A DNA stretch of 64,000 bases from Erwinia pyrifoliae DSM 12163 (GTDB lineage Bacteria > Pseudomonadota > Gammaproteobacteria > Enterobacterales > Enterobacteriaceae), in assembly GCF_000026985.1 (NCBI RefSeq), contig NC_017390.1, positions 3,091,567-3,155,566 on the forward strand, read 5' to 3'. Positions 1-10,560 of this stretch are shown here, piece by piece. A program made the position numbers and the translations under genes. Numbering within the stretch: position 1 is the stretch's first letter; every line of letters begins with the position of its first letter. The notes beneath the pieces were generated by a model. It made no database searches and was not told where the DNA came from. It saw nothing but the letters and a program-made list of their open reading frames with translations.

Positions 1-2562
1 ATGAAAGAGTCTACTGACAAGGAATTTTCTAGCCACACCCCGATGATGCAGCAGTATCTACGCCTCAAGGCGGAACATCCCGAAATCCTGCTATTTTACC
101 GCATGGGTGACTTCTACGAACTGTTTTATGATGATGCTAAACGCGCCTCACAGCTGCTGGAGATCTCCTTAACCAAACGCGGCGCATCGGCCGGGGAACC
201 CATTCCGATGGCGGGAGTACCTTATCATGCGGTAGAGAACTACCTGTCAAAGTTGGTGCAGCTCGGTGAATCGGTCGCTATCTGTGAGCAGATTGGTGAC
301 CCGGCATTAAGTAAAGGGCCGGTCGAGCGCAAAGTGGTGCGTATTGTGACTCCCGGCACCATCAGCGATGAAGCGTTACTGAATGAACGCCAGGATAATC
401 TGCTGGCTGCCATCTGGCATAGCCCGCGCGGCTTTGGCTATGCCACGCTGGATATCAGCTCGGGCCGCTTCCGCCTGGCTGAGCCGACTGACCTGGAAAC
501 GATGGCTGCCGAACTGCAACGTACCAACCCGGCAGAGCTCTTGTACCCGGAAGACTTTGCCGCCATGGCGCTGATTGAGAATCGTCGTGGTCTGCGCCGC
601 CGTCCGCTATGGGAATATGAACTGGATACCGCCCGCCAGCAGCTGAACCTGCAATTCGCCACGCGCGATCTTAGCGGCTTCGGCGTGGAGCAGGCGCATC
701 ATGCCCTGCGTGCCGCCGGCTGCCTGCTACAGTACGTTAAAGATACCCAGCGAACCTCGCTCCCCCATATCCGCTCGCTGACCATGGAGCGCCAGCAGGA
801 CGGCATCATTATGGATGCCGCGACGCGCCGTAATCTTGAGATCACGCAAAACCTCGCCGGAGGAAGCGAAAACACCCTGGCTTCGGTGCTGGACAAAACC
901 GTAACGCCAATGGGCAGCCGTATGCTCAAACGCTGGCTGCATATGCCGTTACGCAATACGCAGACGATCACCCAGCGGCAGCAAAGCATCCGCGCCCTAC
1001 AGGATTTAAGTGACAACCTGCCCCCGCTTCTGCGCCAGGTCGGCGATCTTGAGCGCATCCTGGCACGTCTGGCGTTACGCACTGCGCGCCCGCGCGATCT
1101 GGCGCGTATGCGTCATGCCTTCCAGCAGCTGCCGCTGCTGGATAGCGAGCTGGTCAACAGTGATAATGCGCACCTGCAAACTTTGCGTAGTCAGATGGGG
1201 GAGTTCAGCGAGCTGCGCGAGCTGCTGGAACGCGCCATCATTGAAACGCCGCCGGTGCTGGTTCGTGACGGAGGGGTGATCGCCCCAGGCTATAACCAGG
1301 AGCTGGACGAATGGCGGGCGCTGGCCGACGGGGCGACCGACTATCTTGACCGTTTGGAGATCCGCGAACGGGAAAAGCTGGGGCTGGATACGCTGAAAGT
1401 TGGCTTTAATGGTGTTCACGGCTACTACATTCAGGTCAGCCGTGGTCAGAGCCACCTGGTTCCCATTCACTACGTGCGCCGCCAGACGCTGAAAAACGCA
1501 GAGCGCTACATTATTCCCGAACTGAAAGAGTACGAAGACAAGGTACTGACTTCTAAAGGCAAAGCGCTTGCACTGGAAAAAAACCTCTACGATCAGCTGT
1601 TTGATATGCTGCTGCCGCATCTGGAAGCGTTACAGGACAGCGCCTCTGCTCTGGCAGAACTGGACGTATTGAGTAATCTCGCTGAACGCGCCTTGACGCT
1701 GAATTACCACTGCCCAACGTTGAGCGACACCCCCGGTATTAAGCTCACTGGCGGCCGTCATCCGGTGGTCGAGCAGGTGTTGAAAGAACCCTTTATCGCC
1801 AATCCGCTTTCACTCTCGCCCCAGCGCCGTATGCTGGTGGTCACCGGCCCCAATATGGGCGGAAAAAGTACCTATATGCGTCAGGCCGCTCTGATTACCC
1901 TGATGGCTTATATAGGTAGTTTCGTTCCCGCAGATCAGGCGACCATTGGCCCAATCGATCGTATTTTCACCCGAGTAGGTGCGGCGGACGATCTCGCTTC
2001 CGGCCGCTCCACCTTTATGGTGGAAATGACCGAAACCGCCAATATCCTGCATAACGCCACCGAGTACAGCCTGGTGCTGATGGATGAAATTGGTCGAGGA
2101 ACTTCAACCTACGACGGTCTTTCGCTGGCGTGGGCCTGTGCCGAAAGCCTGGCCAACCGCATCAAAGCCATGACGCTGTTTGCCACACACTATTTCGAAC
2201 TGACCACCCTGCCTGAGCAAATTGAGGGTGTGGCGAACGTGCATCTGGATGCTGTCGAGCATGGCGATACTATCGCCTTTATGCACAGCGTGCAGGAGGG
2301 GGCCGCCAGTAAGAGTTACGGCCTGGCCGTAGCCGCACTGGCCGGGGTTCCCAAAGACGTTGTCAAGCGAGCGCGCCAGAAGCTGAAGGAGCTGGAAGCG
2401 CTGTCCGGTAGCGCTGCCAGTACCAAAGCCGATGGTTCTCAGCTGCCGCTGCTGGTTGAGGAAACGTCACCAGCGGTCGAGGCGTTAGAAGCACTTGATC
2501 CGGATTCTTTGTCACCGCGTCAGGCGCTGGAATGGATCTACCGCCTGAAGTCACTGGTTTAA
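1..2562 (+). CDS. mutS: DNA mismatch repair protein MutS
   Basis: Mismatch-recognition ATPase that starts methyl-directed mismatch repair with MutL and MutH. The 853-residue product equals the E. coli length. The mismatch-reading Phe-x-Glu lies in GDFYELF near residue 37; the C-terminal ABC-type ATPase has Walker [10 protein letters not shown] near residue 615, Walker [13 protein letters not shown] near 695, and the conserved THYFELT histidine just after. The C-terminal tail ending in a helix ([12 protein letters not shown]) is the usual tetramerisation segment. The gene starts at the first base of the window, so an upstream start cannot be excluded, but the alignable [10 protein letters not shown] segment sits at the expected distance. 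It converges with rpoS. The frame is intact. Confidence 0.98.
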   Translation: MKESTDKEFSSHTPMMQQYLRLKAEHPEILLFYRMGDFYELFYDDAKRASQLLEISLTKRGASAGEPIPMAGVPYHAVENYLSKLVQLGESVAICEQIGDPALSKGPVERKVVRIVTPGTISDEALLNERQDNLLAAIWHSPRGFGYATLDISSGRFRLAEPTDLETMAAELQRTNPAELLYPEDFAAMALIENRRGLRRRPLWEYELDTARQQLNLQFATRDLSGFGVEQAHHALRAAGCLLQYVKDTQRTSLPHIRSLTMERQQDGIIMDAATRRNLEITQNLAGGSENTLASVLDKTVTPMGSRMLKRWLHMPLRNTQTITQRQQSIRALQDLSDNLPPLLRQVGDLERILARLALRTARPRDLARMRHAFQQLPLLDSELVNSDNAHLQTLRSQMGEFSELRELLERAIIETPPVLVRDGGVIAPGYNQELDEWRALADGATDYLDRLEIREREKLGLDTLKVGFNGVHGYYIQVSRGQSHLVPIHYVRRQTLKNAERYIIPELKEYEDKVLTSKGKALALEKNLYDQLFDMLLPHLEALQDSASALAELDVLSNLAERALTLNYHCPTLSDTPGIKLTGGRHPVVEQVLKEPFIANPLSLSPQRRMLVVTGPNMGGKSTYMRQAALITLMAYIGSFVPADQATIGPIDRIFTRVGAADDLASGRSTFMVEMTETANILHNATEYSLVLMDEIGRGTSTYDGLSLAWACAESLANRIKAMTLFATHYFELTTLPEQIEGVANVHLDAVEHGDTIAFMHSVQEGAASKSYGLAVAALAGVPKDVVKRARQKLKELEALSGSAASTKADGSQLPLLVEETSPAVEALEALDPDSLSPRQALEWIYRLKSLV

Positions 2563-2586
2563 GTCATACGGTGCGGTCAAACAATG

Positions 2587-2604
2587 GGCGACCGAAGGGT
2601 CGCC
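2587..2604 (+). terminator. Hairpin after mutS
   Basis: A perfect 7-bp stem GGCGACC/GGTCGCC with a GAAG loop lies 25 bases after the mutS stop. It is a plausible end for mutS mRNA, but no T-run follows on the plus strand, so intrinsic termination would be weak. Confidence 0.4.
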
Positions 2605-2750
2605 TGCTAAACTCCCCATGATAAAACGCTGGTGGCGGTAGCGCCCCGGTTAAGGTTGCGGATAAGCTGCTTCGCCGTGCCACTCCTGTTATCTCCACCG
2701 CTAAAGAGCATTGACGGCAGCAAGCAGGCCTTTCCCACCGGAAAAAAGGC

Positions 2751-2786
2751 AATAAAAAAAGCGGTGACTTTTTGGATGGTCACCGC
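2751..2786 (-). terminator. Rho-independent terminator of the nlpD-rpoS unit
   Basis: On the minus strand an 8-bp stem GCGGTGAC/GTCACCGC with a 10-base loop is followed directly by seven T's. It lies 55 bases past the rpoS stop, so the transcription signals around rpoS remain in place although the coding sequence is broken. Confidence 0.85.
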
Positions 2787-2841
2787 CTTACGCATTACTG
2801 ATGAATCAGACTGTTATTCTTTCACACTGTTCTTCACGCTA

Positions 2842-3694
2842 TTATTCACGGAAGAGCGCTTCAATACTCAACCCCTGCCCCTGCAGTATTTCACGCAGAC
2901 GACGCAGGCCTTCAACCTGAATCTGACGAACACGCTCGCGGGTCAAACCAATTTCACGACCCACATCTTCCAGCGTGGCCGCTTCATAGCCAAGCAGGCC
3001 GAAACGACGAGCCAGTACTTCACGCTGCTTGGCGTTCAGTTCGAACAGCCACTTAACGATGCTTTGCTTCATGTCATCGTCTTGGGTGGTATCTTCCGGG
3101 CCGTTGTCTTTTTCGTCGGCCAGGATATCCAGCAGCGCTTTTTCAGAATCCCCGCCCAGTGGCGTATCAACTGAGGTAATGCGTTCGTTGAGGCGCAGCA
3201 TCCGGCTTACGTCATCAACAGGCTTATCCAGCTTTTGCGCAATCTCTTCCGCACTTGGCTCATGATCGAGCTTATGCGAGAGTTCACGCGCGGTGCGCAG
3301 ATAAACATTCAGTTCTTTTACGATGTGGATTGGCAGACGAATGGTACGGGTTTGATTCATAATCGCCCGTTCGATCGTCTGACGGATCCACCAGGCGTAG
3401 GTTACTTTCGATCATTCGGCGACGTGAAGGCACATCACCACGGAGTGCACGACGGGCAAAAAAGACTTCTTCCTCAGCCGTGAGCAGCGGAGAGTAACCA
3501 ATCTCTCCCAAGTAGAGCTGGGTAGCATCCAGCACGCGCTGTGTTGCGCCCTGAGATAACAGATCTTCTTCAGCTAAATCGTTATCACCAGGTTCATTTC
3601 CGACAAGAGCCTTCTCATCAAAGACCTCAGCTCCGTTTTCATCGAATTCCGCGTCTTCATTTAACTCGTTAACTTTCAGCGTATTCTGGCTCAT
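2842..3694 (-). pseudogene. rpoS: rpoS (sigma-38) disrupted by a 140-bp internal deletion
   Basis: General stress and stationary-phase sigma factor, broken here. Residues 1-102 match RpoS ([20 protein letters not shown] through SNLRLV), then the frame shifts at 3388-3395 and 34 unrelated residues follow to a stop at 3284. The rest of RpoS is in another frame: [11 protein letters not shown] and then an open frame from Met159 equivalent ([17 protein letters not shown]) to the normal end ALFRE, 172 residues. The locus is 853 bp where a 330-codon gene needs 993 bp, so 140 bp are missing (46 codons plus 2 bases). The lost segment is the RpoS part VKIARRYGNRG to FRFSTYAT, i.e. regions 2.1-2.3, needed for core RNA polymerase binding and promoter melting. 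The junction keeps one copy of CCTGGTGG, which intact rpoS would carry at both deletion ends. Neither fragment should work as a sigma factor. Confidence 0.95.
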
Positions 3695-3744
3695 AAGCGG
3701 CTCCTACCCGTGATCCCAGGGCAGAACCGCAAGGTTCTGCCGGA

Positions 3745-4878
3745 TTATCGTTGCGGCAAATAACGCAACGGGTTTACGGATTTCCCCTTGTAACGAATTT
3801 CAAAGTGTAATCTAACAGAACTCGTGCCAGTACTGCCCATCGTGGCAATCTTCTGACCCGCTTTCACTTCTTGTTGTTCACGGACCAGCATAGTGTCATT
3901 GTGGGCATAAGCACTCAGATAGTCATCATTATGTTTGATGATAATCAAATTACCGTAACCGCGTAGCGCGTTACCGGCGTATACCACCCGCCCGGAAGCA
4001 GTGGAAACAACGGGTTGGCCATGCGATCCTGCGATATCGATACCTTTATTGCCACCTTCGGAAGCAGAGAAGTTATCAATAATCTTACCGTCGGTTGGCC
4101 AACGCCAGCTTCCCACCTGAGTAGAGCTGTCCGTTGTACTGCTGACGGTCGGAACGGCAACCGGAACTGTCGTCGTTGCAACAGTTTTACCGGATGAAGG
4201 CAGCATTTTGCCCTCACTTATTGTATCTGAGTCCTCAGAATACGTAATAACAGGTTGGTGTGCAACCGTTGCCGTTTTCATCTGCGTGCCGTTATGTAAC
4301 GCTGTTATGCCAGCCGCTGTAGCGTCAGCGGCCGTTACCGCATTGCCACCGGTGATCGGCGTACCCGTACCATTGGCGACTTGTAACTGCTGGCCTACGT
4401 TGAGGCTGTAGGGCGCAGCGACGTTATTACGTTGCGCCAGATCACGGAAATCATTGCCGGTAATCCAGGCAATATAGAATAACGTATCGCCACGTTTGAC
4501 CGTATAAGTGTCACCACCGTAGCTACCTTTCGGAATATTCCCATAACTACGGTTATAAATTATACGACCATTTTCACTGACCACATTTTGGGGCTGGCCG
4601 GGCGAGGAAACATTCATTCCGCTGTTCGATACGGGCGGGCGGGCCGGGCGAACGAGATGACCGGTGCTGTCCCCCCCGGCACTGCTAACGGGAACGGAAT
4701 TCCCCGCAGAGGCGGAATTGCCGGTTGGCGCAGAATTGCCGCTCATCATGCCGGATCCATTTCCGCCAACCGAACTGATAGGGGCTTGAGTATCGTTGCT
4801 GCTGGAACAACCTGACAGCCAAAATCCTACCAGTGAAACGGCCGCTATACGGCGCAACTTAAAAACCGGGCTTCCCAT
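3745..4878 (-). CDS. nlpD: Murein hydrolase activator NlpD (outer-membrane lipoprotein)
   Basis: Envelope lipoprotein that activates the amidase AmiC during daughter-cell separation; amiC is also in this window (50883-52130). The signal peptide ends in lipobox LSGC with Cys24. A LysM peptidoglycan-binding domain ([14 protein letters not shown] to VGQQLQV) lies near residues 124-167, and a LytM/M23 domain fills the last 120 residues. The LytM domain is degenerate as in E. coli NlpD: the first metal site reads NKGIDIAG without the His, and the HxH motif reads RLHFE, so it regulates rather than cuts. The linker after the lipobox is rich in Gly, Asn and Ser (repeated GNS). The rpoS promoter in relatives lies inside this gene. 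Length 377 residues, close to the family norm. Confidence 0.96.
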   Translation of the reverse strand: MGSPVFKLRRIAAVSLVGFWLSGCSSSNDTQAPISSVGGNGSGMMSGNSAPTGNSASAGNSVPVSSAGGDSTGHLVRPARPPVSNSGMNVSSPGQPQNVVSENGRIIYNRSYGNIPKGSYGGDTYTVKRGDTLFYIAWITGNDFRDLAQRNNVAAPYSLNVGQQLQVANGTGTPITGGNAVTAADATAAGITALHNGTQMKTATVAHQPVITYSEDSDTISEGKMLPSSGKTVATTTVPVAVPTVSSTTDSSTQVGSWRWPTDGKIIDNFSASEGGNKGIDIAGSHGQPVVSTASGRVVYAGNALRGYGNLIIIKHNDDYLSAYAHNDTMLVREQQEVKAGQKIATMGSTGTSSVRLHFEIRYKGKSVNPLRYLPQR

Positions 4879-5027
4879 GCTGATTTACTCCCCCATTACG
4901 GCAATACTTTAATAAATAATGATTAACTTTATTGCAGCGATAAGGCTGTGCAACAGAGCCAGATACTAACAATATCAATGGCGGCGTGCCATGAAACAGT
5001 TGTGTACAAATATCCTCGCCGTGGCGA

Positions 5028-5654
5028 TCACGCAAGGTCGCCTTTCACCAGCGGCACAAAACGCACCGGCTCAATGGTATCGACAATAAACTCATCGCCC
5101 TTACGGTGAATACGTTTCAGCACCTGGTTTTCTTCCCCAACTGGCAAGACCATAATCCCGCCATCAACAAGCTGTGACATCAGGGCATCCGGTATTTCCG
5201 GCGGGGCAGCCGTCACTATAATCGCGTCAAAGGGGCCGCGTGATGGCCAGCCCAGCCAGCCATCGCCATGTCGGGTGGAAACATTGTGCAGATCCAGCTG
5301 CTTCAGACGGCGTTTAGCCTGCCACTGCAGCCCTTTGATGCGCTCTACCGAACAAACATGCCCTGCCAGATGCGCAAGGATTGCCGTCTGGTAGCCGGAG
5401 CCGGTGCCGATTTCCAACACGCGCGATGCCGGGGTCAGCGCCAGCAACGAGGTCATTTTGGCCACCATGTAGGGCTGGGAAATTGTCTGCCCGCTGCCAA
5501 TCGGCAACGCGGTATTTTCCCAGGCTTTGTGTTCAAAGGCTTCATCAATAAAGCGCGCGCGCGGCACGTCACCTATAGCCAGTAACAGCCGCTCGTCATC
5601 AATGCCCTGCAAACGCAACTGCACCAGCAGGCTCTCTATGCGTCCACTTACCAT
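5028..5654 (-). CDS. pcm: Protein-L-isoaspartate O-methyltransferase
   Basis: Methylates L-isoaspartyl residues in aged proteins using SAM, starting their repair. The start chosen is [10 protein letters not shown] at 5654, which gives 208 residues, the E. coli length; a start 30 bases upstream is open but non-homologous. The SAM motif [15 protein letters not shown] is near residue 78, with the substrate segment [17 protein letters not shown] before it. The start lies inside the end of surE (overlap 5648-5654), indicating translational coupling. The C-terminus [12 protein letters not shown] is typical. Confidence 0.97.
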   Translation of the reverse strand: MVSGRIESLLVQLRLQGIDDERLLLAIGDVPRARFIDEAFEHKAWENTALPIGSGQTISQPYMVAKMTSLLALTPASRVLEIGTGSGYQTAILAHLAGHVCSVERIKGLQWQAKRRLKQLDLHNVSTRHGDGWLGWPSRGPFDAIIVTAAPPEIPDALMSQLVDGGIMVLPVGEENQVLKRIHRKGDEFIVDTIEPVRFVPLVKGDLA

Positions 5655-6409
5655 TCCCTGGCGACCCCGGCATTCTCCAGCCACGAGGAGACAACCTCCT
5701 GCGCCGCATGGGCAGTAAGATCGACATGCAGCGCCGTCACTGACACATAGCCTTCATCAACCGCAGCAAAATCAGTATCAGGCCCGGCATCAAGCTTTTC
5801 CCCAGGAGGTCCGATCCAGTACAGCGTATTACCGCGCGGATCTTGCTGTGGGATAGCCTGACTGCTGGGATGACGGCTGCCGCAACGAGTGACGCGGATC
5901 CCTCTAATCTGCTCCAACGGCAGATCCGGCACATTAATATTGAGGATACGGCCGGTACGTAACGGTTCACGCAACAGCGCTTTCAGGATGGAGCAGGTTA
6001 CCGCCGCCGCCGTGTCATAGTGCTGGTAGCCGTTAAGTGAGACCGCCAGCGCCGGCAGGCCAAGATGCCGCCCTTCCATCGCCGCCGCAACGGTTCCAGA
6101 GTAGATAACATCGTCGCCAAGATTAGGGCCGGCGTTGATTCCGGAGACCACGATATCCGGCTTCGGGCGCATCAGAGTATTGACGCCGAGATAAACACAG
6201 TCAGTGGGCGTGCCCGTCTGTACCGCAATATCACCGTTGGGGTAATTAAAGGTGCGCAGAGGCGTTTCCAGCGTCAGCGAGTTTGACGCTCCGCTTCGAT
6301 TGCGATCCGGGGCGACAACCTGCACTTCAGCGAATTCACGCAACGCCTTTGCCAGCGTCTGAATGCCCGGAGCATGGATACCGTCGTCGTTACTCAGCAA
6401 TATGCGCAT
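5648..6409 (-). CDS. surE: 5'/3'-nucleotidase and exopolyphosphatase SurE
   Basis: Metal-dependent nucleoside monophosphate phosphatase linked to stationary-phase survival. The metal ligands Asp8-Asp9 lie in [15 protein letters not shown], the Ser in [10 protein letters not shown] near residue 40, and the Asn in [19 protein letters not shown] near 92. Length 253 residues, equal to E. coli. It overlaps pcm by 7 bases downstream. In E. coli the surE start lies inside truD; here 372 bases separate them, so surE may need its own promoter or read-through. Confidence 0.97.
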   Translation of the reverse strand: MRILLSNDDGIHAPGIQTLAKALREFAEVQVVAPDRNRSGASNSLTLETPLRTFNYPNGDIAVQTGTPTDCVYLGVNTLMRPKPDIVVSGINAGPNLGDDVIYSGTVAAAMEGRHLGLPALAVSLNGYQHYDTAAAVTCSILKALLREPLRTGRILNINVPDLPLEQIRGIRVTRCGSRHPSSQAIPQQDPRGNTLYWIGPPGEKLDAGPDTDFAAVDEGYVSVTALHVDLTAHAAQEVVSSWLENAGVAREW

Positions 6410-6781
6410 CTGATACCTGACTTGTTGAATTTAATGAACCACAGCAGGAGCCAGAGTGGATTTTATCCTGAAGCTTAACCTGTTGAGGCTATGATGGCTT
6501 TCATACATACCGCTGTGTGAACCGATTGGCGTATTTTAGCCGGATGCGGCGATAGGTGGTAGGTGTAAATATCTGGTAAATAGAAAGATGGCAGGGATGG
6601 CGGCTTATCTTACTATTGAATTTAACAACGGCGCGGGGAGCCTGCTCTGACCTGGCATTTGCCGCTGTGAAGGTAATGCGGGTGCTGTCAGACGTCGTGG
6701 GGGAACAAAGAATGATGACTAATATCAACGCTAACACGTCGGCAAAGCCTGCTGCCTGACACAGGCTCTGCCGGAGAACGA
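6410..6781. other. Unusual 372-bp spacer between truD and surE
   Basis: No convincing gene is seen. In E. coli truD and surE overlap; here they are separated. The only open frame of note on the operon strand (6501-6737, GTG start, 78 codons) has no clear Shine-Dalgarno sequence and no recognisable family, so it is not called. A strong stem-loop lies just after truD (6741-6772). No terminal inverted repeats or transposase remnant could be recognised. Confidence 0.6.
6741..6772 (-). other. Stem-loop just downstream of truD
   Basis: On the minus strand GGCAGAGCCTG and CAGGCTTTGCC form an 11-bp stem with one G-U pair and a 10-base loop, starting 9 bases after the truD stop. No T-run follows, so it may stabilise the 3' end of an upstream mRNA or pause transcription rather than terminate it. 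Confidence 0.5.
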
Positions 6782-7831
6782 CTACTCGTCTGCTGCGGTG
6801 GAACTGCTCTGAGTGACCAACAGTTCTCTTACCACGCTGGTGGCAAAGCTGCCGGCCGGCAGCCAGAAGTTCATCTCAAGCGTGGCGTCATCGGCCCAGC
6901 TCCAGATCAGGTCGCGGGGTATCACCAGCATCGCACGGCGCGCAGCATCGACCCGCTCACGATCCATCAACGCGATAAGCGCGCCCTCATGCGCCAGGCT
7001 GTTTTGCTCGAAGGCCAGCGCCTTGTCACGCGAACCCCATTCGCCACTACCCGGCAGCGGCGCGGTGATACGCAACTCGTTGCTGTCCACGCGCTGCTGC
7101 AGGCTGTCGAGTTCGGCGGCCTCTGCAACAAACCAGCTACCGCGCCCGGTAAGCTGCAGCGCATCGCCGGCCAGTACCCGACACAGGGAACCCTGCTGCG
7201 CCAGACGGTCGCTCACCACCTGATTGAACATCGCGCTACGTGCGGCTGACAGAATAAAACTGCGTTTACTGCGCTCGCGTACGCGAATGTCATCCGCCGC
7301 CCAGCGCTGCGCCAGCGTCAGGTTGTTGCCATCATGACCAAAACGCTGGCTGCCAAAATAGTTCGGCACCCCGTCGGCGGCAATCTGCTGCAGGCGGTGT
7401 TCCACCGCGTCCCGATCGGATATCTGACGCAGAACCAGCGTAAAGGCATTGCCCTGCAGTGCCCCGGTGCGCAGTTTACGGCGATGGCGGGCGCTTTCCA
7501 GCACCTCAACCCCTTCCAGCTGAAAGCCGTTCAGGTCCGGCGTCACTTTGCCCGGCAGACGCAGGCAGAACCACTGCTCGGTGACGGCATGCCTGTCTTT
7601 CATGCCGGCAAAGCTGACGTCGCGCGCCGGGATACCAGCAAATTTCGCCAGCGCCTCGGCAACAAAACGCGTGTTGCAGCCCTGTTTACGCACGCGCACC
7701 AGCAGCTGTTCGCCTTCTCCATCCGGGGCGTAACCAAGATCTTCAATCACCACGAAATCTTCGGGAATACTCTTAAGTACACCGCTGGCAGTGGGTTTAC
7801 CGTGCAGCCAGCCCTGACGGGTTAAATCCAT
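6782..7831 (-). CDS. truD: tRNA pseudouridine(13) synthase TruD
   Basis: Converts uridine 13 of tRNA-Glu to pseudouridine. The 349-residue product equals E. coli TruD in length. The catalytic Asp79 is in [12 protein letters not shown], and the family motifs NYFGSQRFG and GRGSWF, plus the C-terminal [16 protein letters not shown], are present. The last dozen residues ([11 protein letters not shown]) differ from E. coli, where this part overlaps the surE start. It begins 3 bases after ispF ends, so ispD-ispF-truD is probably one transcript. Confidence 0.97.
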   Translation of the reverse strand: MDLTRQGWLHGKPTASGVLKSIPEDFVVIEDLGYAPDGEGEQLLVRVRKQGCNTRFVAEALAKFAGIPARDVSFAGMKDRHAVTEQWFCLRLPGKVTPDLNGFQLEGVEVLESARHRRKLRTGALQGNAFTLVLRQISDRDAVEHRLQQIAADGVPNYFGSQRFGHDGNNLTLAQRWAADDIRVRERSKRSFILSAARSAMFNQVVSDRLAQQGSLCRVLAGDALQLTGRGSWFVAEAAELDSLQQRVDSNELRITAPLPGSGEWGSRDKALAFEQNSLAHEGALIALMDRERVDAARRAMLVIPRDLIWSWADDATLEMNFWLPAGSFATSVVRELLVTQSSSTAADE

Positions 7832-7834
7832 CAG

Positions 7835-8308
7835 TTACGCCTTAAACAATAACGCGACGGCTTCACAGGCAATGCCTTCGCCGCGCCCGGTGAAGCCGAG
7901 CTTTTCGGTGGTGGTCGCCTTCACATTGACCTCGTCCATATGAATGCCCAGATCTTCGGCAATATTGATGCGCATCTGCGGCGCGTGCGGCAGCATTTTC
8001 GGTGCCTGGGCAATAATCGTCACGTCGACGTTACCCACGCGGTAGCCTTTCTGCGCGATCTGGCGCAGCGCTTCGCGCAGCAGTTCGCGGCTGTCTGCGC
8101 CTTTGTAAGCCTCATCGGTATCGGGGAACAGTTTGCCAATATCGCCCAACGCCGCCGCACCGAGCAGCGCGTCAGTCAGCGCATGCAGCGCCACATCGCC
8201 GTCTGAGTGAGCGAGTAAGCCTTTCTCATAGGGAATTCGCACGCCGCCAATAATCAGCGGGCCTTCGCCGCCGAAGGCATGTACATCGAAACCGTGACCA
8301 ATACGCAT
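7835..8308 (-). CDS. ispF: 2-C-methyl-D-erythritol 2,4-cyclodiphosphate synthase
   Basis: Fifth enzyme of the MEP isoprenoid pathway; cyclises CDP-methylerythritol phosphate with loss of CMP. Zinc ligands Asp8 and His10 are in [13 protein letters not shown] and the third His in [15 protein letters not shown] near residue 42. The trimer-face segment [19 protein letters not shown] near the C-terminus is present. Length 157 residues, typical. It follows ispD by 13 bases. Confidence 0.98.
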   Translation of the reverse strand: MRIGHGFDVHAFGGEGPLIIGGVRIPYEKGLLAHSDGDVALHALTDALLGAAALGDIGKLFPDTDEAYKGADSRELLREALRQIAQKGYRVGNVDVTIIAQAPKMLPHAPQMRINIAEDLGIHMDEVNVKATTTEKLGFTGRGEGIACEAVALLFKA

Positions 8309-8321
8309 TCTGCGCTCCTGA

Positions 8322-9026
8322 TTAACTCTGTCTTTGGGTCAGATAAAATTGCGCCAGCGCCAGGTCTTCCGGTCGCGTGACTTTCAGATTGTCGCTACGT
8401 CCGTTGACCAATTCGGGGTGATAGCCACAGTATTCCAGCGCCGAAGCCTCATCGGTAATGTTCGCACCTTCACCGAGCGCGCGCAGCAGGCAATCACGCA
8501 ACAGCTCAAGTGGAAACAGCTGCGGCGTCAGCGCGTGCCACAGGGCTTCACGTTCAACGGTATGATCGATATCGCTGCGGCCGCTGATGGCGCGCTTCAT
8601 GGTGTCGCGCACCGGTGCCGCCAAAATGCCGCCAACCTTACTGCTGGCAGTCAGAGCCAGCAGGCGGGCCAGATCCTCCGGATGCAGGCAGGGACGCGCA
8701 GCATCATGTACCAGCGCCCATTGCGCGTCCCGCGCTGTCTGCAGGCCCGCCAGCACCGAGTCGGCACGCTGGAGGCCGCCCGTCACCGTGGAGACGCGCG
8801 CATCCCGGGCGATGGGCAGTTGATGAAAATGGCTATCTTGTGGACTGAGAGCCACCACCACCCGATTGACCGCCGGGTGCGCCAGCAGCGCATGCAGGCT
8901 ATGTTCCAGAATGGTTTTGCCGCAGAGGGTGAGATACTGCTTCGGGCAGCCGGACAGCATACGGCTACCCACGCCCGCTGCGGGCACCACGGCAATCACG
9001 TTTGGTAAAGAGATGATTTTATTCAT
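8322..9026 (-). CDS. ispD: 2-C-methyl-D-erythritol 4-phosphate cytidylyltransferase
   Basis: Third enzyme of the MEP pathway; transfers CMP from CTP to methylerythritol phosphate. The nucleotide-binding loop [11 protein letters not shown] and CPKQYL are near residues 12-30, and VHDAARPC and [10 protein letters not shown] follow. The start [10 protein letters not shown] at 9026 gives 234 residues, near the E. coli 236; a 21-residue upstream extension is open but unlike the family. This start overlaps the last 8 bases of ftsB. Confidence 0.96.
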   Translation of the reverse strand: MNKIISLPNVIAVVPAAGVGSRMLSGCPKQYLTLCGKTILEHSLHALLAHPAVNRVVVALSPQDSHFHQLPIARDARVSTVTGGLQRADSVLAGLQTARDAQWALVHDAARPCLHPEDLARLLALTASSKVGGILAAPVRDTMKRAISGRSDIDHTVEREALWHALTPQLFPLELLRDCLLRALGEGANITDEASALEYCGYHPELVNGRSDNLKVTRPEDLALAQFYLTQRQS

Positions 9027-9348
9027 AATGGCGATTACCGGCTGGCACCCGTGCCTGCTGCGCGTTGCGTCTGTTTTGATCCGGCACAAGGCGATAGAAA
9101 GCCTCGCCGGGTTTGATCATCCCCAGCTCATTGCGTGCGCGCTCTTCAATGGCTTCCGAACCGCCATTTAAGTCGTCGATTTCAGCAAACAGACGATCGT
9201 TACGCGCTTTAAGCCTGGCGTTAGCGCCCTGCTGCGAAGCAACATCATCGTTAACACGCGTGTAGTCATGTATGCCGTTCTTGCCCAGCCAGAGCGAATA
9301 TTGCAGCCAGCCCAAAAGCACAAGTAACAGCAGCGTAAGTTTTCCCAT
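9019..9348 (-). CDS. ftsB: Cell division protein FtsB
   Basis: Small bitopic divisome protein that bridges FtsL and FtsQ. A single membrane helix ([19 protein letters not shown]) spans residues 4-22, followed by a periplasmic coiled coil rich in Asn, Arg and Asp ([28 protein letters not shown]) and the conserved [15 protein letters not shown]. Length 109 residues against 103 in E. coli; the extra residues are at the C-terminus. It overlaps ispD by 8 bases. Confidence 0.95.
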   Translation of the reverse strand: MGKLTLLLLVLLGWLQYSLWLGKNGIHDYTRVNDDVASQQGANARLKARNDRLFAEIDDLNGGSEAIEERARNELGMIKPGEAFYRLVPDQNRRNAQQARVPAGNRHYE

Positions 9349-9541
9349 CCCCGCCCCCTGCGAAACGGCTCAATCATCCCATAACTTTTCGTGCGACTCC
9401 ACTCTGAAGATAAAATTGAACGTGACTGAGCAAAAACGACGTGAAAATGCGGCGAAAAGGAGCAGACTTTGGCTGGATTTGAGGTCGGCTGTGCAAAATC
9501 TTGTCACGCGGCGATGCGTTTGTTTATCGCTGAGGACAGCG

Positions 9542-9865
9542 TTACCAACTGGATAACAGACAGAACAATAGCCAGAACAGGGAGATGGCTAGCAGAGTGG
9601 TGACCAGCGCCGTCCAGATCACTTGACCGCGCAGCAGCGCGCTGATGGCAACGCCTGCCAGCACCGATACCGGCAACAATGCAAGAAAGAAAGGCCAGGT
9701 ATAAAGAAAAAACAAGAAGAGAGTGCCTGAGCCGTACATCATTAACGGGATTGCCAACGCTATCCACCAGGCAACAAAGCCCGCCACGCCACCGGGAAGG
9801 AACCATGACGTTTCTTTTTGCTGGCGTTGGTGTTTATCTGCCTGAATGGAGGTTGCATTTTGCAT
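9542..9865 (-). CDS. ygbE: DUF3561 inner-membrane protein (YgbE-like)
   Basis: Small membrane protein of unknown function kept between ftsB and cysC in enterobacteria. The start MQNATSIQADK at 9865 gives 107 residues, the same as E. coli YgbE; 27 more codons upstream are open but not family-like. After a hydrophilic N-terminus and ETSWFLPGGVAGF come three hydrophobic stretches (near 36-55, 57-77 and 86-105) including the family core LFFLYTWPFFLALLPVSV. Function cannot be inferred. Confidence 0.9.
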   Translation of the reverse strand: MQNATSIQADKHQRQQKETSWFLPGGVAGFVAWWIALAIPLMMYGSGTLFLFFLYTWPFFLALLPVSVLAGVAISALLRGQVIWTALVTTLLAISLFWLLFCLLSSW

Positions 9866-9953
9866 AGATACCCCGTTAAATTTCAGGCTGGGCAGTTCAA
9901 CACCGCCGCGCCTGCTCATCACGCCCGTTAACGGGCGATAGACCAAAGTTAGC

Positions 9954-10559
9954 TCAGGGTTTGATGATATCTTGCTGACGCAGCAGATCTAATATTTTAC
10001 CGGTTAAATGTGTTACCAATTGTTGGCCATCAAGACGAATATCGGCACGTAAAGGAGCCTGATAGTCCGCATCAATACCGGTGAAGTTACGCAGCTCTCC
10101 CGCCCGTGCCTTTTTATAAAGCCCTTTCGGATCGCGCGCTTCACAAATCGACAAAGGCGTGTCAACGAACACTTCGATAAAGCGCCCTTCACCCAGCATA
10201 TCGCGCACCATCTGGCGTTCGGCGCGATGGGGGGAGATAAATGCACTCAGTACTACCAGCCCGGCATCCGCCATCAGCCGCGCGACTTCGCCAACCCGAC
10301 GAATGTTCTCTTTGCGGTCGTCATCACTGAAGCCAAGATCGCGGCACAGGCCGTGGCGCACGTTATCACCATCAAGCAGATAGCTGCTGACGCCAAGCTG
10401 ATGCAGCGCCTGCTCCAGCGCCCCGGCAACGGTAGACTTACCGGACCCCGACAGCCCGGTAAACCACAGCACCACGCCCTGATGACCGTGCAGCCGCTCA
10501 CGCGCCTCCCGGCTTACCGGGTGCGCGTGCCACACTACGTTTTCATCATGTTGCGCCAT
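9954..10559 (-). CDS. cysC: Adenylyl-sulfate kinase CysC
   Basis: Phosphorylates adenylyl sulfate (APS) to PAPS, the second activation step of sulfate assimilation. The P-loop GLSGSGKST is near residue 35; DGDNVRHGL and the Ser109-region [13 protein letters not shown] are present. The start [10 protein letters not shown] at 10559 gives 201 residues, equal to E. coli, and leaves one base after the cysN stop, so the two are translationally coupled. It is the last gene of the leftward cysG-D-N-C run. Confidence 0.98.
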   Translation of the reverse strand: MAQHDENVVWHAHPVSREARERLHGHQGVVLWFTGLSGSGKSTVAGALEQALHQLGVSSYLLDGDNVRHGLCRDLGFSDDDRKENIRRVGEVARLMADAGLVVLSAFISPHRAERQMVRDMLGEGRFIEVFVDTPLSICEARDPKGLYKKARAGELRNFTGIDADYQAPLRADIRLDGQQLVTHLTGKILDLLRQQDIIKP

Positions 10560-10560
10560 G

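Noticed and set aside
2632..3174. 180-codon plus-strand frame across the rpoS terminator and rpoS
   Set aside because: Antisense to the 3' half of rpoS and crosses its terminator; no homology.
6501..6737. 78-codon frame between truD and surE with a hydrophobic N-terminus
   Set aside because: GTG start without a clear ribosome-binding site, no family resemblance, and a composition unlike a real secreted protein after residue 12.
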